Shown: positions 1-8,499 of the stretch, one piece after another
Layout: each line of letters starts with the position of its first letter
Numbering within the stretch: position 1 is the stretch's first letter
Assembly: GCA_938039345.1 (NCBI GenBank)
Contig: CALHVB010000108.1
Coordinates: 1-21,633, forward strand
Reading direction: 5' to 3'
DNA length: 21,633 nucleotides
Source of the DNA: an uncultured Sediminicola sp.
Lineage (GTDB): Bacteria > Bacteroidota > Bacteroidia > Flavobacteriales > Flavobacteriaceae
The notes under the pieces: generated by a model
What the model was told of the DNA's origin: nothing
The model's database searches: none
Seen by the model: the letters and a program-made list of their open reading frames with translations, nothing else
Translations under genes and position numbers: made by a program

Positions 1-2543
1 TCTGGTGCATTACTAACAAAACGCTCATTAGAAAGTTTCTTTTGTACAGACATTAAAAATCCTTTTGTATATTTTAATTCTTCTTGCAATTTTTTAACTT
101 CTGCTTCTACATCTATTGCTCCGCTCATTGGAATAAAATACTCATTAGATTTTACTCTAAAAGAAAGCGCTCCTTCTACAGCTTCAGAAACATAAGTAAT
201 TTCAGATACGTTAGTTAATTTCTGTATAATTACATCCCAATCTTTAGTAACTTGCTCCCCGTTTAAAAGAGATAATTCCAAAGCTTCCTTCATTGGAATA
301 TTTTTTTGTTTACGTATAGTTCTAATACCCGAAATAACCTCAGCAGCAAAATTAAAATCTTTAATTAAAGACGTTTCTACCTTTTGTATTGTAGGCCACT
401 TTGCAACTACTAATGCTTCTTCTGGAGTTCTTGTAGCTATGTGCTGCCAAACTTCTTCTGTTAAGAAGGGCATAAATGGATGTAATAATTTTAAATTATC
501 TTCAAATATGCTAATAACAGCATCAAAAGTAGTTTTATCTATAGGCTGTTGGTATGCTGGCTTTATAATTTCTAATAGCCAAGAACTATAATCGTCCCAA
601 ACTAATTTATAAATTGCCATTAAGGCATCTGAAATACGATACTTACTAAAGTGGTCTTCTATCTCTACTAAAGTTTCATTAAACTTTGCTTTATACCAAG
701 CTAAACCTAATTTAGATGCTTCGGGCTGTGGCAAATCTGCAACTTCCCAACCTTTTAATAAACGGAAACCATTCCATATTTTATTGGCAAAGTTTTTTCC
801 TTGCTGGCACAATGCTTCATCGAACATTAAATCGTTCCCAGCAGCAGAACTTAATAAAAGCCCTACACGTACGCCATCTGCTCCAAATTCTTCTATCAAC
901 TTTAACGCATCTGGAGAATTCCCTAAAGACTTAGACATTTTTCTACGCTGCTTATCGCGTACCAAGCCTGTTAAGTATACATTATCAAATGGTTTTTTAT
1001 CTCTAAATTCATATCCAGAAACAATCATTCTAGCTACCCAAAAGAATAAAATATCAGGTCCGGTTACCAAATCATTAGTAGGATAATAATATTCTATCTC
1101 TTTATTATCTGGCTCTAATATTCCGTTAAACACACTAATAGGCCATAACCAAGAAGAAAACCATGTATCTAACGCATCTTCATCTTGTTTTAAATCTGAT
1201 GCTTGCAATGCGGCATTACCTGTTTTTTCTTGTGCTAATTTTAACGCTTCTTCTTTTGTTTCTGCTACTACAAAGTCATTTTCTCCATCACCATAATAAT
1301 AAGCAGGTATTTGTTGCCCCCACCATAATTGACGAGAAATATTCCAATCTCGAATATTCTCCATCCAATGACGATATGTATTTTCAAACTTTTTAGGAAA
1401 AAGCTTTACATCTTCATCTTCTAATACAGCCTTTATAGCTGGTTTAGCTAAATCTTCCATTTTTAAAAACCACTGATCAGATAACCTTGGCTCTATTACT
1501 GCCTTGGTTCTTTCAGAAGTTCCTACTTTATTTATATGGTTCTCTGTTTTTATTAAAACTCCTAATGTTTCTAATTCCTTAGAAATTTCTTTACGTACAA
1601 CAAAACGGTCTTTACCTTTATAATGCAGTCCAAAACTATTTAAAGTAGCGTCTTCATTAAATATATCAATCGTTTCTAAGCCGTGTTTCTCTCCTAAAGC
1701 TTTATCATTAATATCATGTGCTGGTGTTACTTTTAAACAACCTGTACCAAATTCTACATCTACATATTCATCTGTAATTATCGGAATTACCCTATTACAT
1801 ATTGGTACTATTACCTTTTTACCTATTAAATGTGTATAACGTTCATCTGTAGGATTTATACAAATAGCAGTATCTCCTAAAATAGTTTCTGGTCTTGTAG
1901 TAGCTATGGTAACTTTTTCATCAGAACCTTCTATCTGGTATTCTAAATAATACAGTAAGCCTTGCTTTTCTTCATATACTACTTCTTCATCAGATAAGGT
2001 TGTTTTTGCCTCAGGATCCCAGTTTACCATTCTGTATCCTCTATAAATTAAGCCTTTGTTAAATAAATCTACAAAAACCTTAATTACAGATTCAGACATA
2101 TTATCATCTAAGGTAAACTTAGTTCTATCCCAATCACAAGAGCACCCTAGCTTTTTTAACTGTTCTAGAATAACTCCTCCGTATTCATCTGTCCAATCCC
2201 AAGCATGTTTTAAAAACTCTTCTCTTGTTAAATCTGCTTTATTTATTCCTTGCTCTTTTAGTTTAGCAACTACTTTTGCTTCTGTTGCAATAGAGGCATG
2301 GTCGGTTCCTGGTACCCAACAAGCATTTTTACCCATAAGACGAGCTCTACGTATAAGTACATCTTGTATGGTATTATTAAGCATGTGTCCCATATGTAAC
2401 ACTCCTGTAACATTCGGTGGCGGAATTACAATTGTATAGGGCTCTCTTTCATCTGGTTCTGAATGAAAATAATTATGCTGCATCCAGTAATTATACCATT
2501 GATTTTCTACCTTCTGGGGTTCATATTTTGATGGAATCTCCAT
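1..2543 (-). CDS. valS: Valyl-tRNA synthetase, C-terminus cut by the window edge
   Basis: Charges tRNA-Val with valine in the cytoplasm and edits mischarged threonine. I translated the minus strand from the ATG at 2543 and the frame stays open to base 3, giving 847 codons. The class I signature HMGH lies at residues 50-53, after PPPNVTG. KMSKS lies at about 535-539, preceded by RDKQRR. A TTRPET editing (CP1) motif is near residue 215, and WFSSWLWP and FWVARM are in the catalytic core. Downstream is the anticodon-binding domain, and the last visible residues begin the C-terminal coiled-coil arm (for example [13 protein letters not shown]). Bacteroidota ValS is usually about 875-880 residues, so roughly 30 residues are missing at the window start. 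It is divergent from the DUF1573 gene, with its own promoter about 110 bases upstream. Identity is essentially certain. Confidence 0.97.
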   Translation of the reverse strand, partial: MEIPSKYEPQKVENQWYNYWMQHNYFHSEPDEREPYTIVIPPPNVTGVLHMGHMLNNTIQDVLIRRARLMGKNACWVPGTDHASIATEAKVVAKLKEQGINKADLTREEFLKHAWDWTDEYGGVILEQLKKLGCSCDWDRTKFTLDDNMSESVIKVFVDLFNKGLIYRGYRMVNWDPEAKTTLSDEEVVYEEKQGLLYYLEYQIEGSDEKVTIATTRPETILGDTAICINPTDERYTHLIGKKVIVPICNRVIPIITDEYVDVEFGTGCLKVTPAHDINDKALGEKHGLETIDIFNEDATLNSFGLHYKGKDRFVVRKEISKELETLGVLIKTENHINKVGTSERTKAVIEPRLSDQWFLKMEDLAKPAIKAVLEDEDVKLFPKKFENTYRHWMENIRDWNISRQLWWGQQIPAYYYGDGENDFVVAETKEEALKLAQEKTGNAALQASDLKQDEDALDTWFSSWLWPISVFNGILEPDNKEIEYYYPTNDLVTGPDILFFWVARMIVSGYEFRDKKPFDNVYLTGLVRDKQRRKMSKSLGNSPDALKLIEEFGADGVRVGLLLSSAAGNDLMFDEALCQQGKNFANKIWNGFRLLKGWEVADLPQPEASKLGLAWYKAKFNETLVEIEDHFSKYRISDALMAIYKLVWDDYSSWLLEIIKPAYQQPIDKTTFDAVISIFEDNLKLLHPFMPFLTEEVWQHIATRTPEEALVVAKWPTIQKVETSLIKDFNFAAEVISGIRTIRKQKNIPMKEALELSLLNGEQVTKDWDVIIQKLTNVSEITYVSEAVEGALSFRVKSNEYFIPMSGAIDVEAEVKKLQEELKYTKGFLMSVQKKLSNERFVSNAP

Positions 2544-2654
2544 TTTTGGAACAGTTTTTGTTTTTACTCTAACCGAGTATTAATAATTGATTGCTGTATG
2601 CAAATGTTAAATTATAGTAATCTTAAAGGATTTTTAGCCTTTACAAATACGAAA

Positions 2655-2685
2655 CAAAAATAAGTAACGTTATCTGATAACAAAA
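2655..2685 (-). promoter_or_regulatory. Predicted valS promoter (Bacteroidota type)
   Basis: On the minus strand a TTTTG (plus 2681-2685) is followed after 18 bases by TATTTTTG (plus 2655-2662). This matches the known Bacteroidota sigma pattern TTTG / TAnnTTTG. Transcription would start near 2648-2651, leaving a leader of about 105 bases before valS. The spacer holds a perfect 13-base palindrome. It was assigned by eye. Confidence 0.5.
2669..2681. promoter_or_regulatory. 13-base palindrome GTTATCTGATAAC, possible operator
   Basis: GTTATC and GATAAC are perfect reverse complements around a single central T. The element fills most of the spacer of the predicted valS promoter and ends 7 bases before the -33 element of the divergent DUF1573 promoter. 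A protein bound here could affect both genes. The palindrome is seen directly; the operator role is inference. Confidence 0.3.
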
Positions 2686-2688
2686 GAA

Positions 2689-2720
2689 TTTTGAGGTTCA
2701 TGTGAAAAGATTTACATTTG
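2689..2720 (+). promoter_or_regulatory. Predicted promoter of the DUF1573 gene
   Basis: TTTTG at 2689-2693, then 19 bases, then TACATTTG at 2713-2720, a full match to the Bacteroidota consensus. The start of transcription would be about 2725-2727, some 15 bases before the ATG at 2741. This excludes the upstream in-frame GTG at 2702 as the start, because it lies inside the promoter. Confidence 0.6.
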
Positions 2721-2740
2721 AAGCTCACCCAAAACTAAAA

Positions 2741-3130
2741 ATGATGAAAAAAATTGTACTTGTATTATTTATTGGAATGTTAGGTTTTACACTAACTGCA
2801 CAAGATAAAGCTGCAAAAATTGAATTTAAAACAGAGACTGTAGACTACGGTGAAATTAATAAAGGTAGTGATGGTGTTCGTGTGTTTGAGTTTACAAATA
2901 CAGGAAATGCACCATTAATAGTTTCTAATGTTAAAAGTTCTTGTGGATGTACCATCCCTAAAAAACCAAAAGACCCTATTTTACCGGGAAAAACAGGAAC
3001 TATAGAAGTTAAATATGACACTAACAGAGTTGGTCCTATTAGAAAAGCTATTACAGTAACATCTAATGCTGATACACCAACTAAAGTTTTAAAAATAAAA
3101 GGGACAATAAAAGACCCTAACGCACAATAA
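2741..3130 (+). CDS. Secreted DUF1573 (ASH/MSP-like) domain protein
   Basis: Small exported beta-sandwich protein of unknown function, 129 residues from this start. Residues 1-20 form a signal peptide (MMKK, a hydrophobic core, then LTA before Gln21). The rest is one DUF1573 domain: a VDYGEINKG strand, a FTNTGNAPLIV stretch, the hallmark SSCGCT with cysteines 68 and 70, then LPGKTGTIEVKYDT and a final strand VLKIKGTI. The frame extends back to a GTG at 2702, but that lies within the predicted promoter and would spoil the signal peptide, so I start at 2741 (2744 is equally possible). Related flavobacterial proteins are periplasmic or outer-membrane-associated; the partner is unknown. It is monocistronic, ending at a strong hairpin. 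Confidence 0.9.
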   Translation: MMKKIVLVLFIGMLGFTLTAQDKAAKIEFKTETVDYGEINKGSDGVRVFEFTNTGNAPLIVSNVKSSCGCTIPKKPKDPILPGKTGTIEVKYDTNRVGPIRKAITVTSNADTPTKVLKIKGTIKDPNAQ

Positions 3131-3152
3131 AAACAAAAATTTAATTTATATC

Positions 3153-3189
3153 AAAAGTCATTCTAAATATATTAGGATGACTTTTTTTT
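3153..3189. terminator. Shared bidirectional intrinsic terminator
   Basis: AAAAGTCAT at 3153-3161 pairs with ATGACTTTT at 3177-3185, and the stem extends inward with one wobble pair (TCTAA against TTAGG). A run of T follows on the plus strand. On the minus strand the complementary A run gives T residues after the stem. It serves both the DUF1573 gene and the convergent protease gene, whose TGA begins at its edge. Confidence 0.85.
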
Positions 3190-4520
3190 CATTTAAAAAC
3201 ATCTTTTAAAACAAAATTGAACTCTAATTTTTTATTGTAACGTTCTATAAGTACACGTATATTCTTACCTTCTTTTTCATTTAAAAACCTTAGCACTTCT
3301 TGTAACTTATAACTATGTACTTGTTTCCCATTTACAGATAAGATAATATCTCCTTCTTTTAACCCCGCCTTATCCGAAGGGCTACCTGATCTAATTGCAG
3401 AAACAACTATTTCTGGTACAACACTTAATCTTGTTGCATTCTCACGGAGTACAAACACATCTCCAAAAGATTTTTCCTCTCCTTCTTTTACAAACTTATT
3501 TTTTACAATATTCTCTGTAATATACCTTACTCCTTGATGCTGTAAATTTATACCACTCATATTATAATCAAATGGTAGATTGTAATTTTTATTCTTTTTA
3601 AGTACTAAAATATCTCTGGAATAATCAAAAATAACATTAAACCTTTTTAATATTTCTCCTCCCACACTACCATTTCTATCTTTTAAAATTTTTCTAGTCG
3701 AAAATGATGTAATATCAGGAAAAGACACTTTGGCATCATTAAAAGAAAAATCCCCAATATTAATTTTACTAATCTTTGTTCGCTTCCCAAATATCTTACC
3801 TGCCAAACCATGCCCTAAAAAATCTTCATAATGTTTATCGGGCACATTAATTTCTCCAATATCATCTTTAAACAACCATACGGCATCGCTACTTCCTGTA
3901 TCTACTAATAATTTTACAGGAATATCTTTCTCTTTTTCTATAAAGGCATTTGCTGTTATGTATACTTTTTTATTTTTTGATGATAGCCGCAGTATTTTGC
4001 TTTTTCTACTTATCTTATAATTAAAATATTTAGGGTTATGGAATTTAATTACTTCATTTACATAATCAATTTCTACAGCAAAATCTCTAAAAAGATTATA
4101 TCCTATAATCCCATGTATTGGAACCCCTAAATTGGCAGAAAAATCTAATGATTTATCTAAAATCATATAAAATGACTCATTTTTATTATGTACATCTCCT
4201 ATTTTAAAATGATTATTGGTAGATGTTATTACTTTAACTGTTTCGCCTTCTCCCCAACCTCTAATAACTTGTTTTGCATTTTTAATTTGAATAGAATCTT
4301 GATCCGATATATTAAACAAAATAGTTTTACTTGCCCCCGAATCTAATATAAATGAAAGCTTAGAGCCATTAACTTCAACAGGAAAAACAATAAGATTGTT
4401 TACTAATTTAAAGTTTATTTTTTCAACTTTATGTCCTTCTGGCAACTGAAAAAACTGTGCTATACCAATACCAGGCAAACACATTAAAAACACAATTAAA
4501 AAGTTTATTTTTTTATACAA
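3189..4520 (-). CDS. Secreted two-lobed aspartyl protease with C-terminal PDZ domain
   Basis: Predicted exported aspartic peptidase, 443 residues. Residues 1-22 are a signal peptide ending GIGIAQ. Two retropepsin-like active-site motifs lie in one chain: FILDSGAS with Asp60 and LLVDTGSS with Asp207. Each is followed later by a hydrophobic-Gly stretch (HGIIGYNLF near 136-144, GGEILKRF near 287-294), as expected for two lobes forming one catalytic cleft. A PDZ domain occupies about 360-440, with SPSDKAGLKEGDIILSVNG at 380-398. The start is TTG at 4520: the frame has a stop not far upstream and no ATG that would keep the signal peptide. The aspartyl protease and PDZ combination is common in Bacteroidota; substrates are unknown. 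The gene is monocistronic and converges on the DUF1573 gene. No clear promoter was seen. Confidence 0.88.
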   Translation of the reverse strand: MYKKINFLIVFLMCLPGIGIAQFFQLPEGHKVEKINFKLVNNLIVFPVEVNGSKLSFILDSGASKTILFNISDQDSIQIKNAKQVIRGWGEGETVKVITSTNNHFKIGDVHNKNESFYMILDKSLDFSANLGVPIHGIIGYNLFRDFAVEIDYVNEVIKFHNPKYFNYKISRKSKILRLSSKNKKVYITANAFIEKEKDIPVKLLVDTGSSDAVWLFKDDIGEINVPDKHYEDFLGHGLAGKIFGKRTKISKINIGDFSFNDAKVSFPDITSFSTRKILKDRNGSVGGEILKRFNVIFDYSRDILVLKKNKNYNLPFDYNMSGINLQHQGVRYITENIVKNKFVKEGEEKSFGDVFVLRENATRLSVVPEIVVSAIRSGSPSDKAGLKEGDIILSVNGKQVHSYKLQEVLRFLNEKEGKNIRVLIERYNKKLEFNFVLKDVFK

Positions 4521-4567
4521 AACACATGTTCTTAAAACATTAGTCCTTTAAAAATACGCATTATTTT

Positions 4568-4598
4568 TTTTGATTTTATATAGATTAACATAATTTTG
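4568..4598 (+). promoter_or_regulatory. Predicted promoter of the aminotransferase-murB operon
   Basis: TTTTG at 4568-4572, 18 bases, then TAATTTTG at 4591-4598, a full match to the Bacteroidota pattern. Transcription would begin about 4603-4605, leaving a leader of roughly 65 bases before the ATG at 4671. An in-frame TTG at 4596 lies inside the -7 element and so cannot be the start. Confidence 0.55.
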
Positions 4599-4670
4599 CG
4601 CGATAAATTAAAGGTAGATAATATTGTTTTCTACAATTTGAATCATCATTTTTGCGAAAAATTTAACTTC

Positions 4671-5864
4671 ATGCCAACAATATCAAGGAAAGGCAAATTA
4701 ATGCCAGAATCTCCTATTAGAAAATTGGTCCCCTTTGCAGACAAAGCAAAACAAAATGGCACTAGAGTAATACACTTAAACATAGGGCAGCCAGATATTA
4801 AAACTCCGCAAATAGCTTTAGATGCGGTAAAAAACAACACTTTAGAAATTCTTGCCTATGGCAAAACCGAAGGTACATATAGTTATAGAGAAAAATTAGC
4901 TCAGTATTACTCTAAGCATAAATTAACAGTTTCTACTGAGGATATTATTGTTACTACTGGAGCTTCTGAAGGTTTATCGTTTGTTGTTGCTAGTATTGCA
5001 GATATAGATGATGAAATTATTGTTCCAGAACCTTTTTATGCCAACTACAACAGTTTTGCAGCTGCATTTGGCGTAAAAGTTGTTCCTATAACTTCTAGTA
5101 TAGAAACTAACTTTGAATTACCTTCTCTTGAAGAGTTTGAAAAAGTAATTACACCAAAAACTAAAGCAATTCTTATTTGCAATCCAAATAATCCTACTGG
5201 GTATTTGTATAGCAAAGAAGAAATTAAAAGTTTATCAAAATTAGTTCTAAAACACGATTTGTTTTTCTTGGTAGATGAGGTGTACCGAGAATTTGTCTAT
5301 GATGATAATGAGGAACACTATTCTGTTTTACAAGAAACCGGAATAAGTCAACACGCAATAATGATAGATTCCGTATCTAAAAGATATAGTATGTGTGGTG
5401 CTCGTATTGGCTGTATTGTTACTAAAAACAAAGAACTTATAAAAACAGTATTAAAACTTTCTCAGGCGCGTTTATGCCCTCCTGCATATGCACAAATTGC
5501 ATGTGAAGCTGCTTTAGACACGCCACAAAATTACTTTGATGATGCCGTAAAAGAATATACAGAAAGACGAGATATTCTTATAAATGAATTGCAAAAAATT
5601 AAAGACGTAACTGTTTTTAGCCCTAAAGGTGCTTTTTATTGTATTGCCCAATTACCTGTAAAAGATTCTGATCATTTTGCACAATGGTTATTAGAAGATT
5701 TTAATATAAACGGAGAAACAGTAATGGTTGCTCCTGCACAAGGGTTTTATGTAACTAAAGATATAGGGAAAAACCAAATACGTATTGCATACGTATTAGA
5801 TAAAGAGAGCCTAAAAAAAGCCGTTACTATTATAAAAGAAGCTTTAAAAGTTTATAAAAACTAG
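4671..5864 (+). CDS. Class I pyridoxal-phosphate aminotransferase (aspartate aminotransferase-like)
   Basis: Cytoplasmic PLP enzyme of fold type I that moves an amino group between an amino acid and a 2-oxo acid; aspartate is the likeliest donor, but the substrate cannot be fixed from sequence. It has 397 residues from the ATG at 4671, the usual length. Landmarks are LNIGQPD near 36, VTTGASEG near 95, NPNNPTG at 171-177, VDEVYREF with Asp202 and Tyr205, and the Schiff-base lysine 237 in DSVSKRYS followed by GARIG. A C-terminal IRIAYV holds the carboxylate-binding arginine. A longer frame to TTG 4596 exists, but its 25 extra residues have no family counterpart and overlap the promoter. murB follows with a one-base TAGTG overlap, so the two are probably translated together. 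Confidence 0.9.
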   Translation: MPTISRKGKLMPESPIRKLVPFADKAKQNGTRVIHLNIGQPDIKTPQIALDAVKNNTLEILAYGKTEGTYSYREKLAQYYSKHKLTVSTEDIIVTTGASEGLSFVVASIADIDDEIIVPEPFYANYNSFAAAFGVKVVPITSSIETNFELPSLEEFEKVITPKTKAILICNPNNPTGYLYSKEEIKSLSKLVLKHDLFFLVDEVYREFVYDDNEEHYSVLQETGISQHAIMIDSVSKRYSMCGARIGCIVTKNKELIKTVLKLSQARLCPPAYAQIACEAALDTPQNYFDDAVKEYTERRDILINELQKIKDVTVFSPKGAFYCIAQLPVKDSDHFAQWLLEDFNINGETVMVAPAQGFYVTKDIGKNQIRIAYVLDKESLKKAVTIIKEALKVYKN

Positions 5865-6880
5865 TGAATATTCAACAAAATATCTCCTTAAAAGAATACA
5901 ACACTTTTGGTATTAATGCTAAAGCAAAGTTTTTTTGTGAAATAAAAACTGTTTCTGATTTAAAACAGGCATTACAACTAAAAGAGTATTCAAATAAGTT
6001 TATCCTTGGCGGTGGCAGCAATATGCTCATTACCAAAGATATTGAAGATTTAATACTTTATATTAACATAAAAGGAATCTCTATTGTTAAAGAAGACAAA
6101 AATTCTGTTACATTAAAAGTAATGGCTGGTGAAAACTGGCATAGTATGATTTTGTGGGCGCTAGAACAAAATTATGGAGGTTTAGAAAACATGTCTTTAA
6201 TACCTGGCAATACAGGAACGGCCCCCATACAAAACATTGGCGCTTATGGTGTAGAATTAAAAGATTGTTTTGAAAGTTGCGAGGCAATGGAAATAGCATC
6301 GCAAGAAATAAAGGAATTCACAAAGGAAGATTGCAGCTTTGGATACCGAGATTCTTTTTTTAAAAACAAAGGAAAAGGAAAATATGTTATAACATCTGTA
6401 ACCTTTAAACTTACAAAGGAAAACCATGTACTAAATACTTCTTATGGAGATATAGAAGAAGAATTACATAAGAATAATATAGAGAAACCAACAATTAAAG
6501 ACGTTTCTAATGCCGTAATTGCCATACGAAATCGTAAATTACCTAATCCTAAAGAATTAGGGAATAGTGGAAGCTTTTTTAAAAACCCAATAATTAACAA
6601 AGAACTATATAACTCATTCATTAAAAAAAACTTAAACGCTCCATTTTATAAAATATCTGAAAACGAATATAAAATACCTGCGGGTTGGTTAATAGAACAA
6701 TGCGGATATAAAGGAAAAAGATATGGAGATGCAGGTGTACACAATAACCAAGCATTAGTATTGGTAAATTATGGTAATGCCTCTGGAAAAGAAATTATAG
6801 ATTTAGCATATAAAATTAAGCATAGTGTATATGATAAATTTGGCATTACTATTAACCCAGAAGTTAATATAATAAAATAA
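5864..6880 (+). CDS. murB: UDP-N-acetylenolpyruvoylglucosamine reductase
   Basis: FAD enzyme that uses NADPH to reduce UDP-GlcNAc-enolpyruvate to UDP-MurNAc, the second committed step of peptidoglycan precursor synthesis, in the cytoplasm. It has 338 residues. N-terminal NISLKEYNTFGINAKA is typical; the FAD-binding LGGGSNMLI is at 48-56 and PGNTGTAPIQNIGAYG at 114-129. Arg162 lies in FGYRDSFFK, the catalytic serine 237 in GSFFKNP, and Glu333 in NPEVNII. Retention of the tyrosine loop and the FGYRDS region points to the E. coli-like type I form. The start is a GTG overlapping the last base of the aminotransferase stop codon; no other start fits the conserved N-terminus. The gene ends inside a GC-rich hairpin. 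Confidence 0.96.
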   Translation: MNIQQNISLKEYNTFGINAKAKFFCEIKTVSDLKQALQLKEYSNKFILGGGSNMLITKDIEDLILYINIKGISIVKEDKNSVTLKVMAGENWHSMILWALEQNYGGLENMSLIPGNTGTAPIQNIGAYGVELKDCFESCEAMEIASQEIKEFTKEDCSFGYRDSFFKNKGKGKYVITSVTFKLTKENHVLNTSYGDIEEELHKNNIEKPTIKDVSNAVIAIRNRKLPNPKELGNSGSFFKNPIINKELYNSFIKKNLNAPFYKISENEYKIPAGWLIEQCGYKGKRYGDAGVHNNQALVLVNYGNASGKEIIDLAYKIKHSVYDKFGITINPEVNIIK

Positions 6881-6909
6881 CCCCCATGAAAAAATCACAG
6901 GGGGTTATT
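6876..6909 (+). terminator. GC-rich hairpin over the murB stop codon
   Basis: AATAACCCCC (6876-6885) and GGGGGTTATT (6900-6909) are perfect 10-base reverse complements around a 14-base loop, and the stem includes the murB stop codon TAA. Five consecutive G-C pairs stand out in this AT-rich sequence. No U tract follows (the next bases are ACCAAACC), so it may stop transcription weakly, or act mainly to protect the murB mRNA 3' end. Confidence 0.55.
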
Positions 6910-6972
6910 ACCAAACCAAACTAACCAAAACAGAATGCATAGTTACCAGCTACACATTCATCTAATAAAAAA

Positions 6973-6987
6973 GATTGTATAACAATC
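6973..6987. other. Palindrome GATTGT-ATA-ACAATC in the leader of the sigma factor gene
   Basis: A perfect six-base inverted repeat with a three-base loop, preceded by six A and followed by an AT-rich stretch. It lies in the 197-base gap between murB and the first sigma factor gene. That gap also holds near direct repeats CGTTTGAA (7003-7010) and CGTTTCAA (7017-7024). It may be a second murB terminator or an operator. I see no gene in the gap and no convincing promoter. Confidence 0.3.
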
Positions 6988-7077
6988 AATTTTATAATTT
7001 AGCGTTTGAATATGTACGTTTCAAATACTTTATTTGGATGTCTTACAAAAACCATAACACTATAATTATAATTTTGT

Positions 7078-7647
7078 ATGAGTGCTATTTTAGAAAATCA
7101 TATTGTTGAATTACTACAAGAAAGAAATGAAAAAGCCATTTCTTTACTGTATGAACACTATGGAGACACTCTATATGGTGTAGCTTTTAAAGTCGTTAGA
7201 AATTCCGATTTAGCAGAAGATGTTGTCCAAGAAAGTTTTATAAAAATTTGGAAAAAATCTGACTCATACGATTCTACAAAAGCTAAATTATTTACTTGGC
7301 TATTCCGTATCACCAGAAATACAGCTATTGACAAGCTTAGAAGCATTAGCAACAAAACAGACAAAGAAATCCAAATAGATGTTTCAGACGTATATAATTT
7401 AGGCACAGATCAAATTATACCTGAGCTTTTAGATATTCGTGATAACCTAGAAAAAATAGAAGACAAATATCAAATTGTATTGGATGCGCTATTTTTTCAA
7501 GGAATGACTCAACAAGAAGCCAGTGACGAATTAAAGATTCCTTTAGGAACTATCAAATCTAGATTAAAGATAGGCTTAAGAGAATTAAAAAAAATATATG
7601 GGTCATCGGCAATACTTTTATTTTTAATAAAATGTATTTTTAGCTAA
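7078..7647 (+). CDS. ECF (group 4) RNA polymerase sigma factor, SigK-like
   Basis: Directs RNA polymerase to a small regulon once released from its anti-sigma factor. It has 189 residues. Sigma region 2 covers about 20-85: LYEHYGDTLYGVAFKVV, then DLAEDVVQESFIKIWKK and FTWLFRITRNTAIDKLRS. Region 4 covers about 125-180, with the helix-turn-helix MTQQEASDELKIPLGTIKSRLKIGLRELKK. A RskA-like anti-sigma gene starts 20 bases downstream, the SigK-RskA arrangement. Unusually, the protein ends in a hydrophobic tail (SSAILLFLIKCIFS) after region 4. The start is ATG at 7078; the nearest TAnnTTTG lies only one base upstream of it and is not credible as its promoter. The inducing signal is unknown. Confidence 0.93.
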   Translation: MSAILENHIVELLQERNEKAISLLYEHYGDTLYGVAFKVVRNSDLAEDVVQESFIKIWKKSDSYDSTKAKLFTWLFRITRNTAIDKLRSISNKTDKEIQIDVSDVYNLGTDQIIPELLDIRDNLEKIEDKYQIVLDALFFQGMTQQEASDELKIPLGTIKSRLKIGLRELKKIYGSSAILLFLIKCIFS

Positions 7648-7667
7648 CCCCAAAACAGATTAGAGAT

Positions 7668-8429
7668 ATGAAAGATAAAATTAAAATATTTTTAGATTCT
7701 GATTTATTAGAAAAGTATTTATTAGGCACTACAAACACAGAGGAAACTCTGAAAGTAGAGCGCTATATAGCTATGCATCCTGAGGTTAGAAAAACCTACA
7801 TAGAACTACAAGAAAACTTAGAGATATTTGCAAAGTTACATGCTTTAAAAACTCCTGAAGGATTAAAAGAACGTATCTTAAATGGAGTAAAAACAGAAAA
7901 ATCTCTAAAAAGAAAATTCTTTAGATATGCAGTTGCTGCGAGTTTTATTGCATTCCTTTTTGCTGGAGCTTCACTTTTCTTTTGGAATCAAAAAGAAAGT
8001 TTACAAGAAGAAAACACCTTTGTTACTAACAAAATGAAGGATTTAGAAGAGGATATGAGAGTACAATTAGAAGATGTAAGAAATCAATTTATTGTACTTA
8101 ACAATCCTAAGACAAAAAAATACAATGTAATGGGTAATAAAAAAGCAAAAGACCTAAAAGCTATTGCTTATGTTAACCCTGTAAAAAAATTATCTTTTAT
8201 TAATGTTAGAAACTTACCTAATTTACCAGAAGACAAATGTTTGCAAATGTGGGCAGAGGTTAACGGAAAAATGGTAAACTTAGGTATTATTAAAGAAATA
8301 AAAGACAAAGACAGATTACTTGCATTACCATATGCTGAGGATGCTATTGGATATATTACTATTGAGCCAAAAGGAGGAAACATTACTCCTTCTGTAGAAA
8401 ATATAGTGGCAAATATTACACTTAATTAA
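7668..8429 (+). CDS. RskA-like membrane anti-sigma factor
   Basis: Predicted to hold the preceding sigma factor inactive at the inner membrane. It has 253 residues. The N-terminal cytoplasmic part (about 1-80) contains LEKYLLGTTNTEETLKVERYIAMHPEV, the helical zinc-less anti-sigma fold seen in RskA-type proteins. One transmembrane helix spans about 85-106 (YAVAASFIAFLFAGASLFFW). Then come a short periplasmic coiled segment (about 107-140) and the RskA C-terminal domain (about 145-253), with NPVKKLSFINVRNLPNLP, LQMWAEVNGKMVNLGII and YITIEPKGG. Anti-sigma factors of this type are usually inactivated by stepwise proteolysis; no protease gene is adjacent. Spacing and orientation indicate an operon with the sigma gene. 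Confidence 0.9.
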   Translation: MKDKIKIFLDSDLLEKYLLGTTNTEETLKVERYIAMHPEVRKTYIELQENLEIFAKLHALKTPEGLKERILNGVKTEKSLKRKFFRYAVAASFIAFLFAGASLFFWNQKESLQEENTFVTNKMKDLEEDMRVQLEDVRNQFIVLNNPKTKKYNVMGNKKAKDLKAIAYVNPVKKLSFINVRNLPNLPEDKCLQMWAEVNGKMVNLGIIKEIKDKDRLLALPYAEDAIGYITIEPKGGNITPSVENIVANITLN

Positions 8430-8477
8430 AGCAATTAGCAACTACTTTTAACCATATTTACATAGCAATATATTTAT

Positions 8478-8485
8478 TATCTTTG
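8478..8485 (+). promoter_or_regulatory. Possible -7 element of the Cys4 membrane protein gene
   Basis: TATCTTTG matches TAnnTTTG and sits 14 bases before the ATG at 8500. A weak TTTA lies at 8457-8460, 17 bases upstream; there is no good TTTG. The leader would be about 8-10 bases. Confidence 0.35.
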
Positions 8486-8499
8486 CTAAAAATTGTAAT

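Noticed and set aside
716..2439. Plus-strand open frames of 72-127 residues
   Set aside because: They are shadows of valS on the other strand, with low-complexity translations and no domain features.
2702..2740. GTG-started N-terminal extension of the DUF1573 gene
   Set aside because: It overlaps a full consensus promoter and would put 13 polar residues before the signal peptide.
4596..4670. TTG-started 25-residue extension of the aminotransferase
   Set aside because: The TTG lies inside the predicted -7 element, and the added residues match nothing in the family.
7069..7076. TAATTTTG just before the first sigma factor gene as its promoter
   Set aside because: It lies one base before the ATG, so transcription would begin inside the gene, and there is no TTTG about 19 bases upstream.
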